From contig CAZMOB010000002.1 in NCBI GenBank assembly GCA_964567995.1, positions 62,001-126,000 on the forward strand: a DNA stretch of 64,000 bases, written 5' to 3'. This DNA is from JAGOTP01 sp964567995 (GTDB lineage Bacteria; Patescibacteriota; Patescibacteriia; 2-12-FULL-60-25). Position numbers and translations under genes: made by a program. The notes under the pieces are model-generated. The model did not search any database and was not told the DNA's origin. It saw nothing but the letters and a program-made list of their open reading frames with translations. Below, piece by piece: positions 43,378-52,738 of the stretch; the stretch's first letter is position 1; the number at the start of each line of letters is the position of its first letter.

Positions 43378-46300
43378 CATCCCTTCTTCCCCCGATCCCG
43401 TCGAACAGCTGTTACGCGACGTCGGCCACGAGCCAGCGGAATTGCGACCGGAAACGAAACGCCTGCATAAGCAGCAGCTCTTGTCGTTGGCAGAGCGGTT
43501 GCAAGCTGAAGCAGCTGAGACGGTTACGGCGGTGAAAGAAGTCCCTAAGCCTACGGGTCGAGCCTTTTGGCGACGCGTGAGGTTCGCGTTGGCGGGCACA
43601 GGAGCAGGTGTCGCTGTCGCCCTGTGTGCGCTCGTATTGTTTTTGAACATCCGTGACGGGCAACCGGGCGTTGGTGGACCGATTGACGCGTTGGGACGCG
43701 TGCTTGTTCCAGCGGCTCAAGCCACAGACGCTTTCCAAGTCTACGCTGATGCCGAAGCTCCGAAGGTCGCCGATCAATCGGCTCTCATCTTGCGTTCCAA
43801 AGTGGCGCTCTCGCCAGAGCAGGTTCAGCGAGCGCTGAAGGTCGATACCGGACACGTGCAGGAAGTTCGACAAGTGTCTCCCGATTCGTTCCGAGTGCAG
43901 CTCGCTTCTGTTCCTTCGGACCGTGTTGTGCGCGTTGCCTTGGCAGCCGCTATCCAGACGGAAGTCGGAAGTTCGACGGAAGTGTCGGTGCCACGTGAAT
44001 ATTCCTGGGCGCTTCAAACGACCGATCGTTTGGAATTGGTTTCGAGTTTGCCGGCGAACAATGCGACGGCCGTTCCTTTGGATGCTTCCCTCGAGCTTGT
44101 GTTGAACGCGCAAGGTTTCACGAATGTCACAACGAGCATTGAAATTACGCCAGCAATTGACGGACGATTCCAGACGAACGGTCGCCGGATTGTGTTTCTT
44201 CCGACCAAACCGTGGCAAGCGTCGACGCTGTATACGGTGCGTATCAAGCAAAGTTTAATGGCAGAACAGTTGAGTCTTCCGGAAGATCTCACGCTCCAAT
44301 TCCAAACAGGGACTTCCGCAACTGATGCCTCTGAAGCGCCTTTCATTCGTACCCTCAGCGAATTCCAGGAGGTCTATGTCGGTGAGACGGTTTCAGTACA
44401 GCTCTCGCGGAGCCCTGGGTTAGCATCTGCGCCGACGAAGCTATCTGTGACTGGCTATCGTTTGACCGAAGACGAGGCAGTGCAATTTTTGATGAAACGG
44501 TTACCCTATAGCTATTCCTTCGGATCGGCCGATCGGTTTCAGGATTACACGTCACTTGCAAAGGTAGAGGCTTTCAAAGCCGATCTTCCAATATTCCGCC
44601 CTTCGGAGCGTGATAGCGAGTTGGTTACGCTGCCAAAATTCACGGATCAGGGGTGGTACCTTGTCCGCTTAAATTCGGCTGGCATCGAAACCTGGATGTT
44701 CGTGCAGGTCACGAATGTGGCTTCGTATGTGGTGGTTGATAAAGATCAAGTGTTGGTGTGGGCAGTGAATGCGGATACCAAGCAAGTACTCAGCGCTTTG
44801 CCGATTCGTTTGGAGGCGGGCCAGTCAACGCTAACGGATAACGCAGGCTTGGCTCATCTCCCAACCCCAAGCTTTTTGCATGCAACGACCAGCCTGACGG
44901 AGCCAGAAGTTGCCATTCTACGCTTAGGGGAGGCGAATGGTCCGTTACGGGCGCTCGCGATCATCGGTCCATCGATTGGGGTCAATGCCTTTGACCGGTA
45001 TGCGCCTGCTCATGAACAGACCTGGGGCTACGCCTATCCGGATCGGCCGCTCTATCGCACGAGCGATGAGATGCATGTCGCTGGTATTATCCAAGATCGT
45101 GATCGGAATCCACTCGGTCAAGCGGAGCTTCGTTTGACGAAACCTTCCTATGTTGAAGATTTTGTGAACGGACGTGATCGGATCTATGCCTCGGCGCCGC
45201 TCGCCCTGGACGCATCAGGTCGGTATGAAGCGTCGTTGGCTTGGAAAAACCTGACACCGGGGTATTACCAGCTCGACTTGGTACGGAATGGAGAACTGGT
45301 GATCTCACGTTCCATTGAAATCCGCACGTTTGCCAAACCGACCTACTATTTGAATCTTGATTTGTCTGCGAAACGCTTGTTCCCAGGCCAAGAGGTCCAG
45401 GCGCACGTTCAAGCATCGTTCTTTAGCGGAGCGGCTGTTCCCAAGGCGCGCCTTCGTCTTCGGGTTTCGCAAGGCGACACGGTTCTGCCGGATCAAGAAA
45501 TCACCTTGGATGATCAAGGTCGTTTGACGTTGCCGATCAAAGCCTTGCCAGTTGTCTGCAGTGTGCGGTTGGCAGACCCGTGCCGAAATACCGAACAGCT
45601 TCTGGTGTCGATCTATCCGGTGGCAGGTGAAGAGGCGCAAATTGTTGGTTCTGCGATGGCAGACGTCATTGGTTCTGAGCTCGATCTGCGTGGAGATGTA
45701 AAAGAAGTGAATGACCAAGCAGAACTCCTGTTTCAGACTTACCGACGTGATTTGAGCAAAGAGTTGGAAGAAACGGGTGCCATCTGGTCCGGCCGAAAAT
45801 TGCGCGGCCAGATCATGGGGATTCGCTATGAAAAAATTCAGGATGGAGTATGGTATGACGCGATCGAAAAACGAGTTGTGCCTTACTATAGCTATGAACG
45901 TCGCCAGGATGTTCCGACAGAGTTCGTCGTGGAAACGGACGGCAATGGGCGAGCGAATTATCGCTTCCCGCTGCTGGCGGATCGTGATTTTTACGAAGTG
46001 ACCGTTCAAGGCGAGGATGGGTCCGTTCGTTTCTCGCGCTTCACGACCTCGGTGGCGCGTGGTTGGTACAGCCAAGACGGCATGAGCGATCTTTCCCCAC
46101 ATCTCACCTTGGAGGGAAAAGGCGATGTGCGTGATGTACGCGTGGGAGAAATTCTGAAGGCTAGTTTTCAACTAGGAACCTCGACCTACGACGCGAGTCA
46201 GGGTCCGGGTGTGTTGTTCCTCACTTTGTCGCGCGGCATCAAACAAGCGGTGCGTTCAGCTTCGGCTAGCTGGGAAACGACCTTCAGTGAAGCTTTCGTT

Positions 46301-48520
46301 CCAAACGCGACCTTACGAGGAGTAACATTCACGAATCGTCGATTCTACGTTTCGGATGCCGTTGTCTTCCTTGATAAAGAAGACCGAACGCTCGACGTAC
46401 AAGTGACCTCCGATAAATCGACCTATCGTCCAGGCGAAAAAGCGACCATTCGATTCCAAGTGAAACCCAAGACTGGTCAATTAGCCCTAACGGATGTCAA
46501 AGTCGCTTATGCGTTGGTTGATGAATCGCTCTTGTCGCTCACGGGTGTCTACGATGAGGAGCCATTGCAATGGATCAACAATTACGTATCGGATGGATCG
46601 TTGTTCCAGCGCAGTTCGCATATGGGTGATTGGCTCTTCGCGGGTGGGGGAGCGGAAAAGGGTGGAGGAGGATCAGGTGATCGTGGTCAAGGGACCCGTC
46701 GGATCTTTAAGGACGTCGCCGCGACGGGTCTCGTGACAATCGACGCTCAAGGGAACGGGCTAGCGGAAATGACTTTGCCAGATAACCTCACGTCTTGGCG
46801 CCTTACGGCTGTCGCCTTGAGCGCAGATCTGCGTGCCGGAGCAGGAAAACAGTCACTTCAGGTTTCAAAGGAAGTCTTCGTGGATGCTGTGGTTCCAGAG
46901 CGTGTGCTCACGACCGACCAACCAGTGCTCAAGCTCCGTGCGTTCGGAGCTGGGTTGGAAGCGGGAAAACTCATCACGCTTTCACTCGGCGCTCCGACGC
47001 TTGGTTTAGTGAATTACATTGCTACAGGAACGGCTGGTGTGCCGATCTACGTTGCGGTTCCAAAACTTCAAGAGGGTTCACATCAGTTGACGGTTGGAGT
47101 GACACAGGGTGCGTTCAGTGATCGTCTGGAGCGGACTATTCGCATTGAGACGAGCCGTTTGACGCATCTGGAAACAGTAGCGCTCGACCCGAGTCCGGGC
47201 ATGGCGCTTTCGATGCTTAGTCCTGAAACGTTGGATCTGGTGGTGACGTCACGCGGTCGCAGTTCGCTGTATCCAATGCTTCGTGGCTTAGCGGAGACCA
47301 ACTCGCTTCGTTCGGACGCCCGCGTCGCCGCTTCTTTGGCTCGTGAGCTGTTGCGAACGGGTTACAACGAACAACAAAAAGAAAAGGATGGAGCCTCACT
47401 GCTTGATATTCAAACGGCCGAAGAAGGAGGAATTCACTTGTTGCCCTATGGTTCATCAGAAGTTCCACTCTCTGCCCAGATTGCTCTGACGAAGCCGGAT
47501 GCGGTGGATGCTTGGCAGCTGCGAGCGTATCTTGCCGGCGCGTTGGTGCACGGTGCGACTCGTTTAGAGCGTCTTCAGGCGATGGCGGGTCTTGCAGCCC
47601 TACGGGCCCCGGTTGTACTGGACTTGCAACAGGCAGCAAGTCTTTCGGATCGAACGCCTCAAGAAACGCTCGCGGTCATCGAAGGGTTAGTCAGCGTTGG
47701 TGACATTGAGCGAGCTGGTCAACTCATGCGTGGCTTGTTAGAGACATCCGTTTTGAGGGATGGTCAGCGCTTTATCCGAATCGGGGCCGAAGCTTCTCCT
47801 GAAACATACGAAGCTACAGCCGAAGCGGCAGCGTTGGCGGAGCGATTGTTGCTTCCGCAGGCGGCTCAGCTCAACGCCTTCGTCGAGCATACCTGGTCCG
47901 CGGAAGCGTTTCCGGTGCTCGCTAAGGTTCGTTATCTCACGTTCCGTTTGCAGCATATTCCAGCTCAGGACGGCGCTCTTCAGTGGACGGACGGTCTTCG
48001 CACGGAAACGATCCAACTCAAAGAAACACCACTGAAAACGATCGTTCTCTCGCCGGATCAGCAGCGTCAGTTCCGTGTTTTGTCCGTGTCGGGTCCAGTG
48101 ACGTTGACCTATGTCCGATCTGTTGCAGGCTTACCTACCAAGAATCCATCACTTTCTCTTACGCGCCGGTATGATGCCGGCAAGTCACTGGATCAGCTCA
48201 CGGAAGGAGATGAAGTCACGATTTCATTCCAGCCACGCTTTGCAACCTCCTCGCTGGATGGCTGTGCAGTGATTCAGGATGATCTGCCCGCCAACTTGCT
48301 CCCACTCTCTCAGTCGACGCTTGAAAAGCGCGCTCCGCTGTTCTTCCAGTCGAATCTTGTTTCCTTCTTGGTTTGCAAGAGCGATGCAGAACAAGACATT
48401 AGCTACCGTGCCAAGGTGATCGCTCGTGGAACGTATCGATCGGAGCCAGCGGTGCTGCAGCGTATTGATACGCCATCGGTCGCTACCTATTCTTCGGATC
48501 AAACGATCGTCGTGCGTTAA
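43367..48520 (+). CDS. Alpha-2-macroglobulin-like membrane protein with anti-sigma-like N-terminus
   Basis: 1717 residues. A cytoplasmic N-terminal region of about 70 residues and one transmembrane helix (ALAGTGAGVAVALCALVLFLN, near residue 80) precede a huge extracytoplasmic part. Ig-like (Big_5-type) and MG domains follow, among them the MG2-like block PDRPLYRTSDEMHVAGIIQDRD near residue 560 and the A2M block RRIFKDVAATGLVTIDAQGNG with LPDNLTSWRLTAVALS near residue 1110. The thioester CxEQ is absent where it is expected (SSLYPMLRGLAETNS), so it cannot trap proteases covalently. Translational overlap with the ECF sigma gene suggests that the N-terminus works as an anti-sigma factor coupling surface events to transcription. 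This coupling is inference. Confidence 0.8.
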   Translation: MEHNIPSSPDPVEQLLRDVGHEPAELRPETKRLHKQQLLSLAERLQAEAAETVTAVKEVPKPTGRAFWRRVRFALAGTGAGVAVALCALVLFLNIRDGQPGVGGPIDALGRVLVPAAQATDAFQVYADAEAPKVADQSALILRSKVALSPEQVQRALKVDTGHVQEVRQVSPDSFRVQLASVPSDRVVRVALAAAIQTEVGSSTEVSVPREYSWALQTTDRLELVSSLPANNATAVPLDASLELVLNAQGFTNVTTSIEITPAIDGRFQTNGRRIVFLPTKPWQASTLYTVRIKQSLMAEQLSLPEDLTLQFQTGTSATDASEAPFIRTLSEFQEVYVGETVSVQLSRSPGLASAPTKLSVTGYRLTEDEAVQFLMKRLPYSYSFGSADRFQDYTSLAKVEAFKADLPIFRPSERDSELVTLPKFTDQGWYLVRLNSAGIETWMFVQVTNVASYVVVDKDQVLVWAVNADTKQVLSALPIRLEAGQSTLTDNAGLAHLPTPSFLHATTSLTEPEVAILRLGEANGPLRALAIIGPSIGVNAFDRYAPAHEQTWGYAYPDRPLYRTSDEMHVAGIIQDRDRNPLGQAELRLTKPSYVEDFVNGRDRIYASAPLALDASGRYEASLAWKNLTPGYYQLDLVRNGELVISRSIEIRTFAKPTYYLNLDLSAKRLFPGQEVQAHVQASFFSGAAVPKARLRLRVSQGDTVLPDQEITLDDQGRLTLPIKALPVVCSVRLADPCRNTEQLLVSIYPVAGEEAQIVGSAMADVIGSELDLRGDVKEVNDQAELLFQTYRRDLSKELEETGAIWSGRKLRGQIMGIRYEKIQDGVWYDAIEKRVVPYYSYERRQDVPTEFVVETDGNGRANYRFPLLADRDFYEVTVQGEDGSVRFSRFTTSVARGWYSQDGMSDLSPHLTLEGKGDVRDVRVGEILKASFQLGTSTYDASQGPGVLFLTLSRGIKQAVRSASASWETTFSEAFVPNATLRGVTFTNRRFYVSDAVVFLDKEDRTLDVQVTSDKSTYRPGEKATIRFQVKPKTGQLALTDVKVAYALVDESLLSLTGVYDEEPLQWINNYVSDGSLFQRSSHMGDWLFAGGGAEKGGGGSGDRGQGTRRIFKDVAATGLVTIDAQGNGLAEMTLPDNLTSWRLTAVALSADLRAGAGKQSLQVSKEVFVDAVVPERVLTTDQPVLKLRAFGAGLEAGKLITLSLGAPTLGLVNYIATGTAGVPIYVAVPKLQEGSHQLTVGVTQGAFSDRLERTIRIETSRLTHLETVALDPSPGMALSMLSPETLDLVVTSRGRSSLYPMLRGLAETNSLRSDARVAASLARELLRTGYNEQQKEKDGASLLDIQTAEEGGIHLLPYGSSEVPLSAQIALTKPDAVDAWQLRAYLAGALVHGATRLERLQAMAGLAALRAPVVLDLQQAASLSDRTPQETLAVIEGLVSVGDIERAGQLMRGLLETSVLRDGQRFIRIGAEASPETYEATAEAAALAERLLLPQAAQLNAFVEHTWSAEAFPVLAKVRYLTFRLQHIPAQDGALQWTDGLRTETIQLKETPLKTIVLSPDQQRQFRVLSVSGPVTLTYVRSVAGLPTKNPSLSLTRRYDAGKSLDQLTEGDEVTISFQPRFATSSLDGCAVIQDDLPANLLPLSQSTLEKRAPLFFQSNLVSFLVCKSDAEQDISYRAKVIARGTYRSEPAVLQRIDTPSVATYSSDQTIVVR

Positions 48521-48528
48521 GGTTGAAC

Positions 48529-49392
48529 ATGAAGAAGTTATTCAACGCCTGCATACACACCGTTGCGCTCAGCGTAGCGGTGTTTGTGTCTGTAGGGATC
48601 GGTTCCATCACGACGATTCCAGCTGATCTGTTTCTCGATCGGGCCCGTTTTGAACAAGCACGCTTTTCGAAGAGCGCCCTGATTGATCCAAAAGACTGCA
48701 AAAACCTGCGGGGAGCATTGGTGAATCATCACGCCCTCGCTTCTGATTTGCTCTGGCGTTTGTTTCAGCGTTTAGTCATCTGTCGGCCCGAAGTTAAACG
48801 GATTATTATTCTCTCTCCGGATCATTTCTTTCAGGGAAGGAGTCCCATTACGACAGCCGCTGTAAGGTATGAGTTCCGGCAGCGCTTCGTTGAGAGTGAT
48901 GCATCGGTGATTGCTAAATTAGTGCGTGAACAGGTGGCCAAATCGGATCCGCTCCTCTTCCGTCGAGAACATGGAATCGGTGCACTCATCCCATTTATTG
49001 AGTCCTTTTTCCCTGAAGCGAAGATTGTTCCGATCGCGATCCGTTCGGACGTGAGTCAAAGCGAGACGGAACGATTGAGTGAAGCTTTGAAGTCACTCAT
49101 GGATGAACAAACGCTTCTCATTGTTTCATCCGATATGTCTCATTACTTGCCAGAACGTACAGCGCGTCAGAAAGATCGAGAAACGCAGCGTGCCTTTGAA
49201 GCCTCGGATGCTGGTTTTTTCTGGAAAGCGAAGGACGATCATTTGGACTTTGGGAAAGGGGTTTGGATCGCGCTACAAACGCTTTCTCCGGAGAAGTTCA
49301 AACTCCTTGATCAAGGAGTATCGACCAGTTACGGCGGGTCAGCGGCGTATACGACGACGTATTTTACGGGTATTTGGCAAAGCGATAGGTAA
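48529..49392 (+). CDS. MEMO-like protein (AmmeMemoRadiSam system protein B family)
   Basis: 287 residues from the ATG at 48529. An N-terminal membrane helix (HTVALSVAVFVSVGIGSI) is followed by the MEMO fold: GALVNHHALASDLL, RIIILSPDHFFQGR, HGIGALIPFIESFFPEAKIVPIAI, and VSSDMSHYLP. The His residues match the metal or catalytic site of MEMO1 and its dioxygenase relatives. The membrane anchor is unusual relative to plain cytoplasmic MEMO proteins but is seen in CPR versions. It lies right behind the macroglobulin-like gene in the same orientation. Confidence 0.85.
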   Translation: MKKLFNACIHTVALSVAVFVSVGIGSITTIPADLFLDRARFEQARFSKSALIDPKDCKNLRGALVNHHALASDLLWRLFQRLVICRPEVKRIIILSPDHFFQGRSPITTAAVRYEFRQRFVESDASVIAKLVREQVAKSDPLLFRREHGIGALIPFIESFFPEAKIVPIAIRSDVSQSETERLSEALKSLMDEQTLLIVSSDMSHYLPERTARQKDRETQRAFEASDAGFFWKAKDDHLDFGKGVWIALQTLSPEKFKLLDQGVSTSYGGSAAYTTTYFTGIWQSDR

Positions 49393-49423
49393 GCACCATC
49401 GTTTTGCGTTATACTCAAGGTAT

Positions 49424-50356
49424 ATGAGTGGTTCTTTTGAAATCCCTATCGACTTCGATGACGAAGTGCAGACTCCAGAAGTGATAGCAGCAGAAAAAGC
49501 GGCGCTTTTAGAACGTATGTCGACGGAGGCTTTTCTAGATGGTCCTTCGAAGTTTATTGATGAGCTCCGTCATCCGGTTTCCGATCCCGTGCGAAGTGAT
49601 GCGGATGTGCAAGCTGCCGCTGAACTGGCGTGTGCTGAGCTACTTCTTTCAAGTAAGGCGCTGAAATTAACGAAGGCAGATGAACAACCACAGGGTGTGA
49701 CGACGATTCAGAGATTCTTTCATCTTCCCTCAACTCGTCGAGTGGATTTGAGCCTTATCTTCCCGAGAGTTGCGCACGAAGTCTGGCAGTGTTTGATGAA
49801 CCCGACAGAGTCTCCACGCGTTCGTTTGGAGTATTGCGTAAAGATCCAAACTTGGCTGCGACAACATCCAGGTCAGTTTATCCATTGGAATACGCACGTT
49901 GATGGATTTCCCAAACTATCTCCGCCGAACAAAGTTGTTCCTCGCCCCGATTCTCGAGCGACGGATAAAGAAATGATTTCTCCAACCCCTTCCTCTAAAG
50001 CCGATGGATCATCGTCGGGTGTGCAAAAAAGAATCCCTGGTTCACGAGATCCTTATAGGGGAACGCTCGTTCACGCAGGAGTCCCGTTGAATGAAGACCC
50101 AGCGAAGACAGAAGAGGCTCTATCGCGAGAAGCGGTTGTATCGATCGATGATCCGAAGGACGTTCGTGCGCTTCAGGAGGCTATTCATAAAGTATATCCC
50201 GCGAAGAGACGGGAAGCGGCTCTTAAGGAGGTTCTGGAGAGAGTCCAAGAAAAACGTGCAAAAGGAACTGAGGAAAATACGTTAGACCCTACCTCAACGA
50301 AGAGAGCGCAAAAACTGAGAGAAGCGATTAAGAGGCTTGGAAGAAGCGAGGGTTAG
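49424..50356 (+). CDS. Hypothetical protein
   Basis: 310 residues from the ATG at 49424 (MSGSFEIPIDFDDEVQTPEV); an open frame from 49103 overlaps the MEMO gene and is not favoured. No family recognised. The middle part has a Pro/Ser-rich, probably flexible region (SPTPSSKADGSSSG), and the C-terminus is highly charged, Lys/Arg/Glu-rich and helical. No signal peptide or TM helix. It ends before an intrinsic terminator. Confidence 0.6.
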   Translation: MSGSFEIPIDFDDEVQTPEVIAAEKAALLERMSTEAFLDGPSKFIDELRHPVSDPVRSDADVQAAAELACAELLLSSKALKLTKADEQPQGVTTIQRFFHLPSTRRVDLSLIFPRVAHEVWQCLMNPTESPRVRLEYCVKIQTWLRQHPGQFIHWNTHVDGFPKLSPPNKVVPRPDSRATDKEMISPTPSSKADGSSSGVQKRIPGSRDPYRGTLVHAGVPLNEDPAKTEEALSREAVVSIDDPKDVRALQEAIHKVYPAKRREAALKEVLERVQEKRAKGTEENTLDPTSTKRAQKLREAIKRLGRSEG

Positions 50357-50371
50357 GAAAAGGCCTCATAA

Positions 50372-50406
50372 AGAAACATCTCTGAAATGAGCTGTTTCTG
50401 TTTTAT
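50372..50406 (+). terminator. Intrinsic terminator
   Basis: AGAAACA (50372-50378) pairs with TGTTTCT (50393-50399), inner TCTC/GAG, then GTTTTATT. Confidence 0.7.
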
Positions 50407-50410
50407 TATA

Positions 50411-50440
50411 TTGCTTTTTTTGATATCTTCGCGCTAAAGT
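50411..50440 (+). promoter_or_regulatory. Weak promoter candidate for the radical SAM gene
   Basis: TTGCTT (50411-50416), 18 bases, TAAAGT (50435-50440). AT-rich sequence ahead of a GC-rich gene. Confidence 0.4.
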
Positions 50441-50487
50441 TCTCCTGCGCGCATCAACGACAGCAACTCACGCAAGGAGGTCGATTC

Positions 50488-51873
50488 GTGAAATCTGAAC
50501 ACATTTGTCTCATCCAGCCCGCCAATCCCTGGCGGAGAGAGATCTACATGCCGGGGACCATCCTGAACCTCGGCAGCAGACTTCTCGAAGTGGGCGGGTA
50601 CGAGGTCACCATCCTCGACTTCAACCTGACCGGTCTCGGCGATCCGCGTACGCGCGAGATCCTGCTCAAGAGTGATCGGATCGGGTTCACGGTTCTCGGA
50701 ACCCCGATCATCCCGCGCGTCCGTGAGCTCGTCCTCGAGCTCCGGAGGCTGGGATACAACCGTCCGGTGCTGGTCGGTGGCGAAGGCGTGACTCGTCTGA
50801 CCCACGAGCAGTTCGATCGAATCTTCCCGCGCGATGTCTACGCTGATATACGTCACGTGGCGAACGATGCGGATCTGAGGCGGGCGCTCGACGTCACGCT
50901 GAAGCGGATCCCCAGCCGATTCGATGTCTCGATGCGTCCTATGCTCGAGCGTCTTTCTCCGGAGCTTCTCAGGGCGTACCTCGCTCGCGAATTCTGTCTG
51001 TTCACCTCGCAAGGATGCGCATACAGCTGCGACTTCTGTGCGGCCTCCAAGGGGCGACGTGAAGAGTATCGGGATATCGAGAAGCTCATGGATGAGGTCG
51101 ACTGCATCGCGGAGCTGATGAAGAAATTCGGCCTGCATGAGATGAATGTTTACCTTTCCAACTTGGATGGACTTCAAACTCCAGACAAGCTGGAAGATGC
51201 GCTGCGGATCGCGCACTCGGTCGCCGCCTCGTGGGGTATCGATTTTCGTGCGCGTATGCTCGCGACCACGAAACTCACGAAACGAGCGATCGCTCGTGAT
51301 CCTCAGATCCTTCACCGCCTGCGGCGCTACGGCCTGCACACCATCGGCTTCGGGGTGGATGGTGTCTCGGAGGCGGTCTGGAAGCGGCTCCGCAAGGGCC
51401 ATAACTCCCTGACCGAGTACGAATTCTGCCGTGCGGCCTGCACGGAGGCTGGCATGCGAACTGAGATGCTCATGGTCGTCGGCTTCTCGAACGAGAGCTG
51501 GCGAGATGGTCTCGCGGCCATCGTCTACAGCGTCAAGAACGCCTACGGACCGCACCGGGTGATCGTCCGGCCGTACATGGCCAAGGAGGACGTCCCCGGG
51601 AGCAGGAAGTGGGAGACGGACGAAGCGGCAAGGGAGCGATTCCTCGCCGATCCCGAAGGGTTCCGTCACCAGGAGTACACCATGTTCCTCACGGCGATTA
51701 CTGCGCCGGAGTGGCAGCACCGTCTGTGGGGCAATCTCACGTTCGGTGCGCTTCTCCTCACGATGGTTCCGGCCGGACTCTCGACCTACCCGATCATCCC
51801 TCCGCCGCCCAAGTCGAGGATCGGTCGCGCTCTCGTCGGCGCGTTCAACCGTCTGATGCCTCCGGACCCTTGA
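50488..51873 (+). CDS. B12-binding-type radical SAM protein, GC-rich
   Basis: 461 residues from GTG 50488, with a perfect AAGGAGG seven bases upstream. The N-terminal 150 residues have the Rossmann pattern of B12-binding domains (CLIQPANPWRRE, LEVGGYEVTILDFN, PVLVGGEGVT), although the DxHxxG cobalamin motif is not evident. The radical SAM cluster motif is CAYSCDFC (Cys176, 180, 183), followed by a TIM-barrel pattern (MNVYLSNLDGLQT, TIGFGVDGVSEAVWKRLRKG, MRTEMLMVVGF). It resembles Elp3/MiaB-class lipid- or polyketide-modifying radical SAM proteins in layout; the reaction is unknown. Its strong G+C richness, Shine-Dalgarno use and isolated position point to transfer. Confidence 0.8.
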   Translation: MKSEHICLIQPANPWRREIYMPGTILNLGSRLLEVGGYEVTILDFNLTGLGDPRTREILLKSDRIGFTVLGTPIIPRVRELVLELRRLGYNRPVLVGGEGVTRLTHEQFDRIFPRDVYADIRHVANDADLRRALDVTLKRIPSRFDVSMRPMLERLSPELLRAYLAREFCLFTSQGCAYSCDFCAASKGRREEYRDIEKLMDEVDCIAELMKKFGLHEMNVYLSNLDGLQTPDKLEDALRIAHSVAASWGIDFRARMLATTKLTKRAIARDPQILHRLRRYGLHTIGFGVDGVSEAVWKRLRKGHNSLTEYEFCRAACTEAGMRTEMLMVVGFSNESWRDGLAAIVYSVKNAYGPHRVIVRPYMAKEDVPGSRKWETDEAARERFLADPEGFRHQEYTMFLTAITAPEWQHRLWGNLTFGALLLTMVPAGLSTYPIIPPPPKSRIGRALVGAFNRLMPPDP

Positions 51874-51905
51874 ACGAAAGAACACTCGAGGCAAGATAAC
51901 TTCCT

Positions 51906-51960
51906 TAGCTGCACTTCACGAGAATATCTGCTCGGTGAAACGTGCAGCTATTTTCGTTCT
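51906..51960 (+). terminator. Long hairpin terminator after the radical SAM gene
   Basis: TAGCTGCAC (51906-51914) pairs with GTGCAGCTA (51942-51950), inner TTCAC/GTGAA and GAG/CTC, followed by TTTTCGTTCT. Confidence 0.75.
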
Positions 51961-51971
51961 AGAAGATGAAA

Positions 51972-51999
51972 ACGCAAAAACCACGCTTGCTCACGTGGC
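51972..51999 (-). terminator. Terminator of tRNA-Arg
   Basis: On the - strand CCACG and CGTGG (51981-51985 and 51994-51998) form a short stem followed by TTTTTGCGTTTT. Confidence 0.65.
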
Positions 52000-52006
52000 T
52001 TCTGCC

Positions 52007-52081
52007 TGGTGCGCCCTGAGGGAATCGAACCCCCATAAGCGGCTTCGAAGGCCGCTGTTCTATCCGTTAAACTAAGGGCGC
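52007..52081 (-). tRNA. tRNA-Arg(UCG)
   Basis: On the - strand the acceptor GCGCCCT pairs with AGGGCGC, the anticodon stem is GCGGC/GCCGC around CTTCGAA (anticodon TCG), and the T-arm is GGGGG-TTCGATT-CCCTC with one mismatch. CCA is encoded at 52007-52009. Confidence 0.94.
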
Positions 52082-52183
52082 TCGCGGGCACAGGGTAGCG
52101 TGTCGCCAGCCTTTTCGCAATGTTTTGAGGCCTCTGATGGGTTGATTGTTCTTTTGAGGGAGTGAGAGGTATGATGAATCTCT

Positions 52184-52735
52184 ATGAATACTCCAACCAA
52201 CCAGCAGCCCTTTCTGACGGATATTCAAACCTTACGCCGTCGAGCCAAGGAATCGATGGAAAAGGGTGTGCTTACAACGGCCTATGGCCTTCCTGCAGAG
52301 CAGGCGATCGAGATCCTTCAGTCTGCGTTAGCGACTGAGATCGTGTGTGTCTTGCGTTATACGCGTCATGCTATTTCAGCGGCGGGCATTCATTCAAGCG
52401 AGGTGAAGGCAGAATTTATGGAGCACGCCAAGAATGAGCAAGCGCACATGTTATTGCTCGCTGAACGCATCGATCAATTAGGTGGCGAGCCAAACTTGAA
52501 TCCGGAAGGACTCATGACACGCTCGCACACGGAATACGGAACTGCCGATGATTTGATCAGTATGCTTAAGGAGAATTTGGTCGCTGAACGCATCGCGGTC
52601 GAATCGTATACGGAAATGATCCGCTTCTTCGGCGAAAAAGACATCACAACACGCCGGATGCTAGAAGGAATTTTAGCTGATGAAGAAGAGCACGCGAGCG
52701 ATATGCAGGATTTGTTGGCAACGCGTGAAGAGTAG
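52184..52735 (+). CDS. Bacterioferritin/ferritin-like diiron protein
   Basis: 183 residues forming a ferritin-type four-helix bundle. Diiron ligands are visible: Glu in ATEIVCVLRYTRH, ExxH in EHAKNEQAH, Glu in LVAERIAVESYTEM, and ExxH in ADEEEHASDM. The pattern fits bacterioferritin/Dps-like iron storage or detoxification. The haem-ligand Met of true bacterioferritin is not obvious. It has its own start and converges on rnc, with three bases between the stops. Confidence 0.85.
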   Translation: MNTPTNQQPFLTDIQTLRRRAKESMEKGVLTTAYGLPAEQAIEILQSALATEIVCVLRYTRHAISAAGIHSSEVKAEFMEHAKNEQAHMLLLAERIDQLGGEPNLNPEGLMTRSHTEYGTADDLISMLKENLVAERIAVESYTEMIRFFGEKDITTRRMLEGILADEEEHASDMQDLLATREE

Positions 52736-52738
52736 TTC

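Noticed and set aside
50434..51894. Open frame of 486 codons opposite the radical SAM gene
   Set aside because: GC-rich shadow; the + strand has a perfect SD site and the CxxxCxxC motif.
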